Translations under genes and position numbers: made by a program
NCBI GenBank assembly: GCA_046262315.1
Contig: JBHEMZ010000035.1
Coordinates: 1-11,816 of the forward strand
Source of the DNA: JACVRM01 sp046262315
GTDB lineage: Bacteria; Actinomycetota; Thermoleophilia; Gaiellales; Gaiellaceae
Direction of reading: 5' to 3'
DNA: 11,816 bases
The notes under the pieces: model-generated
Databases searched by the model: none
Told to the model about the DNA's origin: nothing
What the model saw: the letters and a program-made list of their open reading frames with translations, nothing else
Part shown: positions 5,903 to 11,816 of the stretch, one piece after another
Layout: each line of letters starts with the position of its first letter
How positions within the stretch are numbered: position 1 is the stretch's first letter

Positions 5903-7291
5903 ATGCATCGCTCGAGGATCACGCTGCTCTGCGCGGCGGCGACCTCCACGCTCGTTCTTGCCGGTACGGCCTCTGCGGCCGGCGGGGGCGGCCTGTTTTC
6001 GCATGACGCGCTGTCACAGGGGGCCGCCGCTCTCAGCCAGCAGGTAGCGCTCAACGCGGGCGGCCGCGCGGTCAACTTCGACGTGCTTGGTCACGAGGAC
6101 TTCGGCGCCGGCGGCTTCAACGCCGACGTCTGGGGTCACAAAGGGTTCGCCTACGTCGGCGTCTGGGGCGCAGGGCCCGACGCGTGTCCGGCCACCGGCG
6201 TCAAGGTCGCTGACATCCGCAACCCGGCAGCCCCCGCCTGGGTCAGCTCGCTGGACATTCCCGACGGCACCACCGGCGAGGACGTGGTCGTCCGCTCGGT
6301 GCGGGCCGCGCGCCCCGGCCAGTGGTCGGGCGATCTCGCCGTCGTCGGGATCCAAGCCTGCGACATCTTCGCGGACGTTCCGCGCGGGCTGATGTTCTTC
6401 GACGTCACTAACCCGGCGAGCCCGGTCACGCTCGGCTTCTGGGATGCGCCGTTTCCCGATCTGGGCTGCCACGAGGTCGATCTCGTCCAGGCTGTCGGCG
6501 GGCGCGTGCTCGCGGCGTGCGCGAACCCGTTCTCGACGTTCCTGAGCGGCGCGCCCGAGGTGAGCATCGTCGACGCGACCAATCCGAACTCGCCGGTCAC
6601 GCTGGGCACCTGGACCTACGATACGTTCGTCGAAATCGGCTGCTTCGGGGCCACATTTGCGCATAGCGTGCGCTTCTTCGACGGCGGCCGGATCCTGTTC
6701 GCCTCGATGTGGGACGCGGGCACGTTCGAGCTCGGCCTCGCGAACCCCGCGCAGCCGCGCGTACGCGGCGTGGCCCGCATCGCGCCGCCCGACGAGGACG
6801 GAGACAACCATTCGATGACCCCAGCGGGGCCATCCGGAGAGCTCGAGATCATCAACCCGGAGGATTTCTCCCCGTTCGACGAGGGGGTCTTCTGCGAGGG
6901 GGACTTCAACGGCTGGGGCGACGCCTGGATCGTCGACCGCTCCAGTCCTCGGCGGCCACACGTGCTCGGGCACTTCGCCACGCCGAACGCCGCGTCCAAG
7001 CGGACAGACGGCGTCTACTCCGTCCACAACACGGAGATGGTCGGCTCGTACGACGCGTTCTCGTCCTGGTACTCCGACGGGATCGTCTGGTGGAACCTCC
7101 AGAACCCGGCCGCCCCCGCGCTGCGCGGGCAGTTCGTGCCGCCGGCCGCGGAAGACCCGTTCGGATTCTTCCCGCCCGTGCCGCTCGTGTGGGGCGTCTT
7201 GCCGTACGGCGCTGAGGCAGGCACGCCGCTGATCCTGGCCAGCGACATCAACAGCGGGCTTTGGATCGTGCGGCCGCATATGACGCCCTGA
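5903..7291 (+). CDS. Secreted LVIVD-repeat beta-propeller protein
   Basis: 462 residues with an N-terminal Sec signal peptide: HRSR, a hydrophobic core, and a likely cleavage after Ala-Ser-Ala around residue 25. The mature part contains about six repeats of the pattern V-x-D-x-x-NP-x-x-P-x-x-x-G, near residues 101, 163, 220, 274, 341 and 393 (for example FFDVTNPASPVTLG and IVDATNPNSPVTLG). This matches the LVIVD family of extracellular beta-propellers, whose function is unknown. Six cysteines lie in the mature protein, compatible with disulfides, and a series of His-containing turns (GHEDF, GCHEVD, FAHSV, DNHSM, VHNTE) may bind metal. The ATG at 5903 is preferred over GTG at 5897 because GAGGGGG (5891-5897) is then correctly placed. 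It has its own candidate promoter and a strong downstream hairpin. An adhesion or surface-binding role is possible; none is shown. Confidence 0.8.
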   Translation: MHRSRITLLCAAATSTLVLAGTASAAGGGGLFSHDALSQGAAALSQQVALNAGGRAVNFDVLGHEDFGAGGFNADVWGHKGFAYVGVWGAGPDACPATGVKVADIRNPAAPAWVSSLDIPDGTTGEDVVVRSVRAARPGQWSGDLAVVGIQACDIFADVPRGLMFFDVTNPASPVTLGFWDAPFPDLGCHEVDLVQAVGGRVLAACANPFSTFLSGAPEVSIVDATNPNSPVTLGTWTYDTFVEIGCFGATFAHSVRFFDGGRILFASMWDAGTFELGLANPAQPRVRGVARIAPPDEDGDNHSMTPAGPSGELEIINPEDFSPFDEGVFCEGDFNGWGDAWIVDRSSPRRPHVLGHFATPNAASKRTDGVYSVHNTEMVGSYDAFSSWYSDGIVWWNLQNPAAPALRGQFVPPAAEDPFGFFPPVPLVWGVLPYGAEAGTPLILASDINSGLWIVRPHMTP

Positions 7292-7296
7292 AATCG

Positions 7297-7338
7297 GAGG
7301 AGCCGGCCCGGCGCCACGGATGGCCGGGCCGGCTCCTC
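7297..7338 (+). terminator. 16-bp perfect GC-rich hairpin after the propeller gene
   Basis: The arm at 7297-7312 (GAGGAGCCGGCCCGGC) is perfectly complementary to 7323-7338, with a 10-base loop. It begins five bases after the stop codon. No T-run follows, as is frequent for actinobacterial terminators. It may also stop or stabilise transcripts arriving from the convergent nth operon. Confidence 0.75.
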
Positions 7339-7379
7339 GCAACTCGCAGGAGCGATCAGCAGGCCGTATCTCGCTGCCG

Positions 7380-7400
7380 CGCCCCGCGCCCCGCGCCCCG
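7380..7400. repeat. Three tandem copies of CGCCCCG
   Basis: The heptamer CGCCCCG occurs three times without interruption at 7380-7386, 7387-7393 and 7394-7400, followed by a partial C-rich copy. It lies in the spacer between the convergent propeller and nth genes. Such a short tract is prone to slippage; no function can be assigned. Confidence 0.6.
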
Positions 7401-7412
7401 CCCGAACCCGGT

Positions 7413-7436
7413 CCCGCTTACCCACCCCCCACCCCC
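7413..7436 (-). other. G-quadruplex-forming motif downstream of nth
   Basis: On the minus strand four G-runs (5, 6, 3 and 3 bases) are separated by loops of 1, 1 and 5 bases, meeting the canonical G3+N1-7 pattern. It lies 29 bases past the nth stop codon on the transcribed strand sense, so it would appear in the nth mRNA tail. No conventional terminator is visible after nth, so this structure could contribute to ending or protecting the transcript. The remaining bases of the 174-bp spacer show nothing else. Confidence 0.5.
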
Positions 7437-7465
7437 AAGGGGCCTCGAGGGTAGCCGGCGAAAGC

Positions 7466-8140
7466 TCACGTAACCGCGCCGTCTCTGTGGCGAATGGCGG
7501 GCGGGACGTCGACGCGGCTGGAAGGGCACAGTTCGTTCAAGGCGCACTCGGCGCACCGTGGCGATCGGGCTACGCACACCCGGCGGCCGTGCCAGATCAG
7601 GAGATGCGGGAAGCGGCCCCAGTCGGCCCGCGCAACTATCCGCTGGAGATCGCGCTCGATCCTCACGGGATCGTCGTGCCGCGTCAGGCCGAGCCGCTGC
7701 GACAGGCGCCGCACATGAGTGTCCACGACGATGCCCTGTGCTTCGCCGAGCTCGGCCGCGACGACGTTCGCCGTCTTGCGCGCGACGCCGGGAAGCTGCA
7801 CGAGCTCCTCGATCCGGCGTGGCACCTCCCCGCCGTGCTCTTCGAGTAGGAGTCTCATGGTTCCACGCAGCGATCGCGCTTTCTGCCGGAAGAAGCCGGT
7901 GGCGAAGATGTCGCGCTCCAGCTCTTCCGCCGGCACGGCGAGGTAGTCCTCGGGACTCCGGTACCTGCGAAAGAGCCGCTCGGTGACGCGGTTGACGTTC
8001 ACGTCGGTTGTCTGGGCGGACAGCATCACGGCAACGAGCAGCTCGAGCGGAGAGGAAAAGCGAAGTGCGATCGTGGCGTCCGAATGCTCGGCAGCCAAGC
8101 GCTCGACGATCGGCTTGATGCGCGCCCGGCGCGGGCCCAC
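7466..8140 (-). CDS. nth: Endonuclease III (base-excision DNA glycosylase/AP lyase)
   Basis: 224 residues, the normal length. The enzyme removes oxidised pyrimidines and cleaves the resulting abasic site in base excision repair. MLSAQTTD is present near residue 40. The helix-hairpin-helix LPGVARKTANVV contains the catalytic Lys122, and VDTHV supplies Asp140; both sit exactly two positions after Lys120 and Asp138 of the E. coli enzyme. The 4Fe-4S cluster has the canonical C-x6-C-x2-C-x5-C at C189, C196, C199 and C205. The frame is open further upstream into the phosphoesterase gene, but family similarity starts near residue 8, so GTG at 8140 is chosen; GGGAGG (8152-8157) lies upstream at a somewhat long 11 bases. 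It is the last gene of a leftward repair cluster, 25 bases after the phosphoesterase stop. Confidence 0.95.
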   Translation of the reverse strand: MGPRRARIKPIVERLAAEHSDATIALRFSSPLELLVAVMLSAQTTDVNVNRVTERLFRRYRSPEDYLAVPAEELERDIFATGFFRQKARSLRGTMRLLLEEHGGEVPRRIEELVQLPGVARKTANVVAAELGEAQGIVVDTHVRRLSQRLGLTRHDDPVRIERDLQRIVARADWGRFPHLLIWHGRRVCVARSPRCAECALNELCPSSRVDVPPAIRHRDGAVT

Positions 8141-8165
8141 CCGCCGGCGCGCCTCCCGGACGTAG

Positions 8166-8930
8166 CTAGATGCCACGCCCGGCGAACTCGGGCCGCTCGA
8201 GCGCCAGGCGCTCGAAGAACTCGGTCGCCTCGGCCGCGGTCGCAGGCTCGAGCAGCGTCTCGCGTGCGAACTCGTCGGCGTCCGGATAGCCGCTCGCGCG
8301 ATAGGCGGCGACGGCCGCGTCCACGTCGTACTCGGTGCGCCGGTGCTCGATCCCCGGCCCAAGCAGCGCCCAGAACGCGCCTGGCCGACCCTCGTACGGC
8401 ATCCCGACGCTGCCGGCGTTCAGCACGGTCAGGCCGTCGACGATCCGGCGCCACTGCGCGTGCGTGTGACCGCACACGACAAGGTCGGCCCCGGCGCCCG
8501 CCACGGCGTCGCGCAACCGCTCTTCCGGCGTCGCGTCGGTGAGCATCTCGAGGTCGCCACGCGGCGAGCCGTGACAGAACAGAACGTCGCCGAGCGGCTC
8601 GATTCGCAGTCTCACCGTCTCGGGCAGCGAGCGCAGGAAGGCGAGCCGCTCGTCGCCGAGTTCCTGGCGCGTGAAGACGACTCGCTCCCGACTCAGCTCG
8701 CCCTCCGGCTGCCACTCGAGGTCGGCGAGCTCGCGCTCGGCGTTGCCGCTCAAGAACAACACGCGCTCGCCGAGGCCGCGCAGGCGGTCGACCGTCTCCT
8801 CGGCCTGTGGCCCCGCCGAGAAGTCCCCGCCGAGCACGATTGCGTCGACGCGCTCGCCCGCAACCTCTGCGAGCACTGCGTCGAGCGCGGCGAGGTTCCC
8901 GTGGACGTCGTAGAGAGCCGCGACGCGCAT
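8166..8930 (-). CDS. Calcineurin-like metallophosphoesterase (YfcE/MJ0936-like)
   Basis: 254 residues. A two-metal phosphoesterase whose substrate is not predictable; relatives hydrolyse phosphodiesters or nucleotide phosphates. All metal motifs are in order: D8-x-H10-G-N12, GGD36, GN63-A-E, CH120-G and GH155-T-H157. The first motif reads YDVHGN rather than the commoner SDxHGN. A C-terminal tail of about 60 residues, rich in Ala and Glu, follows the core. The ATG at 8930 lies nine bases after the stop of the helicase-nuclease gene, and nth begins 25 bases after its own stop, so the three are likely one operon. The context might suggest a role linked to DNA ends or nucleotides, but this is only association. 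Confidence 0.88.
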   Translation of the reverse strand: MRVAALYDVHGNLAALDAVLAEVAGERVDAIVLGGDFSAGPQAEETVDRLRGLGERVLFLSGNAERELADLEWQPEGELSRERVVFTRQELGDERLAFLRSLPETVRLRIEPLGDVLFCHGSPRGDLEMLTDATPEERLRDAVAGAGADLVVCGHTHAQWRRIVDGLTVLNAGSVGMPYEGRPGAFWALLGPGIEHRRTEYDVDAAVAAYRASGYPDADEFARETLLEPATAAEATEFFERLALERPEFAGRGI

Positions 8931-8939
8931 ACCGGGACG

Positions 8940-11816
8940 CTAGGCCGCGACGGTCGCCCGCTCGGATTCGGCGGCGATGCGGAGGCGCGGGCCCGCGCAG
9001 ACGATGTCTAGGGCCGGACAGCCGGCGCACACGCGCTCGCCGGGCGTTGGCTTGAACGCGCCCGCGGCGATGGCTGCGATCGCCGCCGAGAGCGCGCGCT
9101 CGAGCTCTGGGACGTCGTCCCGGGCGAACGTGTCCGAGACGAGGTCGTCCGGCCGCTCGAGGAACTGGTAGACGACCTCCACGCTCCGGGCGCCGGCGCG
9201 CAGGCAGGCGAGCGCGTACACGAGACGCTGGAGCCGGTACTCGGACTCGACGATCTCCGCGGGGTCGGCGTCGCCGAACGCGTTCGTCTTGTAGTCGACG
9301 ACGAGCGCAGAGTCGCCGTCGCGGTGCACGACGTCGAGGTATCCGTGCAGCAGCACGCCCTCGTGCTCGAAGGTGAAGTGCGGCTCCCGGCGGACGCCCT
9401 CGACGGATCCGAGCCGCTCTGCCAGCTGCGAGCCGCAGTACGCGTCGACCAGACGCCGCACGGCCGCTACGTCGTCCGGTGTCGCCGCGGAATACTCAGC
9501 GCACAGCCACGCCTCGAGGTCGTCCGGCGGGCGCGGCTCCCGCAGGTCGACCTGCTCGAGCAGCGCGTGCACCGCGCTTCCCAGCTCCATCGCGCCGAGC
9601 CCCACCTGGCCGGACAGCGACCCGCCGGTGTCCGCCGGACGCATGCCAGCGACGCGCTCGGCGTAGTACCGATACGAGCAGCGCTCGAAGGTGGCGAGCC
9701 CGGTGAAGGAGAGCCTGCGCGGCGCGTGGAGTGGCGGCTCCGGCACAAGGTCGAGCTCGGCCAGCTGCGGCGCGATTGGCAGCGGAGCCGGCCCGCCTGC
9801 GGCGAACAGCTCGAGCTGCTCGGTGACCGCCGGCTCCGGCTCCGCAGGAATCCCCTCGGCGACGTCGCGGTTCACCCGCACAAGCAGGCGTGCGCCCTCT
9901 CGCTCGAGCTCGAGGGGCGCGTCGGTTGCCGCAGCGATCTCTTCCGCCGCCCCCAGGCGTCCGAGGACCCAGCCCATCGGCGTTCCCTCGAATGCAGGGG
10001 CGCTCTCGACTCGCTCGAAGTCGACCGATCCCGCGACAATGAGCCGGTCGATCGCGCGCGTCATGGCCACGTAGTAGAGGCGCAGCCGCTCTGCGCGCTC
10101 GTCGGCTTCGCGCCGCTCGCGCACCTGTTCGTACTCGAATGCCGGCCGGCGCGCGCTCGTCGCGGGGTCGACGATACGGAAGCCGAAGCGCCCGTCAGAA
10201 AGCGCGAGGATCTCGTCGGGCGACGGTGCCGCGCGGTCGCGGCCGGCGTCTGCCACGACCACGACCTTGAACTCGAGCCCCTTCGCGGCGTGGATCGTGA
10301 GCAGCCGGATCGCGTCCGCGCCCTCCTCCTCTGCGACGGCCTCGAGCTCGCGGGCGCCCACGGACTCCTGAGCGCGAACGAAGCGCACGAAGCCCTCGAT
10401 GTCGCGACCACGCAACTCCTCGTACGAGCGTGCGAGCCGGGCGAGCTTGCGCAGGTTCGCGTAGCGGCGGCGCCCGTCCCAGCGCGCCAGCACCGCGAGG
10501 TCGTAGTCGTGATCGCTGACGACAGCCTCGCAGAGGCGCTCGAGCGAGAGACGGGGCGCGGTGTTGGCGAGCCGGTCGTAGCGCTGTCGGAAGGCAGCGA
10601 CGAGCCTGCCGTCGCGCTCGTCGAGCTCGGCGACGCCACGCTCGATGCCGACGTACAGCGGCCGGCGGCCGGCGGTACGTCGGAGCAGCACCAGCGCGTC
10701 GTTCGAGACGCCGACGAACGGCGAAGCGAGCACGGTCACGAGGGCCTCGTCGTCGTAGCGGTTGTGGAGCAGGCGCAGGTACGACAGCAGGTCAACCACC
10801 TGCTGCTGGCCGAAGTAGCCACGGCCGGTCGCGCGATAGGTCGGCAGGCCGAGCGAGCGCAGCTCTTCCTCATACCACTCGGCGTCTGTGCCGGCCGCGA
10901 ACAGAAGGACGATTTCGCCCGGTTGCGCGTCGCCAGCCTCCACGAGCTCCTTGACGCGGCGCGCCACGTGGCGCGCCTCGGCCCGTCGCCAGTGGACCCG
11001 CGAATCGGTGAGCGCGGCCTTGTCGGTGACGAGTAGCTCCACCGGGTGGCCGAAAACCGGATCGGTGAAATCGCCGGAGGCGGCCAGCGGCTGGAACTCG
11101 TCGCCGAACTCCTCGCGGAAGAGGTAGTTGACGACGGCCAGCACCTCGGGCCGCGAGCGGTAATTGCGCGTCAGCGCCAGCCCGCCCCCCTCGGCCGACC
11201 TTCGTTCCCGGAACACACCGACGTCGGCGTGGCGGAAGCCGTAGATGGATTGGAACTCGTCGCCGACGAAGAACAGGTCGCACTCAGCCGGGCCGCCGGC
11301 AAGCAGATCGATCAGCTCGCACTGCAGGCGATTGGTGTCCTGGAACTCGTCCACAGCAATTTGCCGGAAGCGGAGCTGCTCACGCTCACGGATGTCGGGC
11401 TGCGCGCGCAACAGGTCGCGTGCGGCGAGCTGGAGATCCTCGAAGTCGAGCGCGGACTCGCGCTGTTTAGCTGCCGCATACTGCTCCGCGAAGCCCTCGA
11501 GCAGCAGCTGGAGCAGGTTGCGGTCGCGTGTCGCCACCTCGTCGAGCGCCGCCTGCTCGAGCGCGCGGCGCGCCTCCTCGTACGTCGCCGCCCGCTCGCC
11601 TCGTGCCCGGTGCGGCGAGAGGTCGAGCAGCTGCTCCGCGCCCGGACCGCGGCCGAGGACCTCGAGCACGCGCGCCGCGTTGGCGCGCTGGAGCTCGCTG
11701 GCCGACTCGTCGCCCGCAAGGCAGCCGGCGGCTTCTCGCAGCGCCTCCACCCGCTCGCCGAGAGGCGGCCGCTCGCCGAGTTCCAGCTCGAGCGGCCGGC
11801 CCGCCGAGCGTAGCGT
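8940..11816 (-). CDS. UvrD/Rep-type helicase fused to Fe-S RecB-like nuclease, AddA/AdnB-like (N-terminus outside window)
   Basis: About 958 residues are visible, and the frame stays open to the right edge. Such fused helicase-nucleases resect double-strand breaks for recombination. Superfamily 1A motifs occur in order: II VDEFQDTN (11331-11354), III VGDEFQSIYGF, IV NYRSRPEVL, V IHAAKGLEF (about 10270-10296) and VI LYYVAMTRA (about 10060-10085). The Walker A motif I would be in the missing N-terminal part. The C-terminal PD-(D/E)xK nuclease has AVHALLE, GYLDVV, VDYKTN (9282-9299) and QRLVY. One Cys before it (ERCSYRYY, 9678-9680) plus C-x2-C-x6-C at the end (8997-9029) form the four-Cys iron-sulfur staple known from AddB, AdnA/B and Cas4. 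The partner subunit, if any, should lie just beyond the window. Family is firm; the exact subunit name is not. Confidence 0.92.
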   Translation of the reverse strand, partial: TLRSAGRPLELELGERPPLGERVEALREAAGCLAGDESASELQRANAARVLEVLGRGPGAEQLLDLSPHRARGERAATYEEARRALEQAALDEVATRDRNLLQLLLEGFAEQYAAAKQRESALDFEDLQLAARDLLRAQPDIREREQLRFRQIAVDEFQDTNRLQCELIDLLAGGPAECDLFFVGDEFQSIYGFRHADVGVFRERRSAEGGGLALTRNYRSRPEVLAVVNYLFREEFGDEFQPLAASGDFTDPVFGHPVELLVTDKAALTDSRVHWRRAEARHVARRVKELVEAGDAQPGEIVLLFAAGTDAEWYEEELRSLGLPTYRATGRGYFGQQQVVDLLSYLRLLHNRYDDEALVTVLASPFVGVSNDALVLLRRTAGRRPLYVGIERGVAELDERDGRLVAAFRQRYDRLANTAPRLSLERLCEAVVSDHDYDLAVLARWDGRRRYANLRKLARLARSYEELRGRDIEGFVRFVRAQESVGARELEAVAEEEGADAIRLLTIHAAKGLEFKVVVVADAGRDRAAPSPDEILALSDGRFGFRIVDPATSARRPAFEYEQVRERREADERAERLRLYYVAMTRAIDRLIVAGSVDFERVESAPAFEGTPMGWVLGRLGAAEEIAAATDAPLELEREGARLLVRVNRDVAEGIPAEPEPAVTEQLELFAAGGPAPLPIAPQLAELDLVPEPPLHAPRRLSFTGLATFERCSYRYYAERVAGMRPADTGGSLSGQVGLGAMELGSAVHALLEQVDLREPRPPDDLEAWLCAEYSAATPDDVAAVRRLVDAYCGSQLAERLGSVEGVRREPHFTFEHEGVLLHGYLDVVHRDGDSALVVDYKTNAFGDADPAEIVESEYRLQRLVYALACLRAGARSVEVVYQFLERPDDLVSDTFARDDVPELERALSAAIAAIAAGAFKPTPGERVCAGCPALDIVCAGPRLRIAAESERATVAA

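Noticed and set aside
6014..7342. 442-codon open frame on the minus strand opposite the beta-propeller gene
   Set aside because: Antisense shadow of a gene with a signal peptide, repeats and a good ribosome binding site. The translated peptide resembles no family.
8141..8362. N-terminal extension of endonuclease III
   Set aside because: The Ser/Arg/Pro-rich peptide lies within the phosphoesterase gene in another frame, and endonuclease III homology begins only after 8140.
9324..11036. 570-codon open frame on the plus strand, opposite the helicase-nuclease
   Set aside because: It is fully antisense to a gene with clear helicase and nuclease motifs. In very GC-rich DNA the mirrored frame stays open by chance. 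The peptide is Arg/Ala/Glu/Leu-rich with no recognisable domain.
1..11816. Search by eye for tRNA genes, CRISPR arrays, insertion sequences, attachment sites and defence genes
   Set aside because: No cloverleaf, regularly spaced repeats, transposase or integrase motifs, or terminal inverted repeats were seen. A Fe-S RecB-type nuclease resembles Cas4, but here it is fused to a UvrD helicase and belongs to break repair.

Overview
The window is very GC-rich DNA with GTG starts, strongly G/C-biased third codon positions and an actinobacterial gene complement: a Vms1-like/baeRF release-factor homologue, thioredoxin reductase behind a SigR-type promoter, and an iron-sulfur helicase-nuclease. I infer a high-GC actinomycetota chromosome, possibly a Thermoleophilia-like lineage. 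The lineage cannot be proven from the sequence alone. I see no tRNA, rRNA, CRISPR array, insertion sequence or phage gene.

Left part (1-2533). An rmuC gene, cut at its 5' end by the window edge, points right. It converges on a leftward gene for a bacterial eRF1/Vms1-like protein. The roughly 300 bp between them hold a hairpin that may terminate the leftward gene and a coding-like leftward stretch that may be a gene remnant.

Centre (2617-7291). All genes point right. A DUF488 protein gene lies divergent from the release-factor homologue. Next come trxB, a small zinc-ribbon + PAS protein and a DAO-family FAD oxidoreductase, spaced by 8 bp and then overlapping by 4 bp, so they are probably co-transcribed. 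A near-consensus SigR/SigH-type promoter (GGAAG-N18-GTT) precedes trxB, which suggests that the trio is induced by thiol-oxidative stress. A separate TTGACA-type promoter precedes a secreted beta-propeller protein with LVIVD-like repeats, which ends in a 16-bp perfect hairpin.

Right part (7466-11816). All genes point left: a UvrD-type helicase fused to an Fe-S RecB-type nuclease (N-terminus beyond the window), a calcineurin-like phosphoesterase and endonuclease III (nth). They are spaced by 9 and 25 bp and look like one operon with a DNA-repair theme. A C-rich/G-quadruplex-prone spacer with a 7-bp tandem repeat separates this operon from the propeller gene.

Most of the window is housekeeping DNA repair, translation quality control and redox metabolism. 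The least conventional parts are the SigR-like control of trxB with its zinc-ribbon/PAS neighbour and the Vms1-like release-factor homologue. I found no clear new defence or mobile system.
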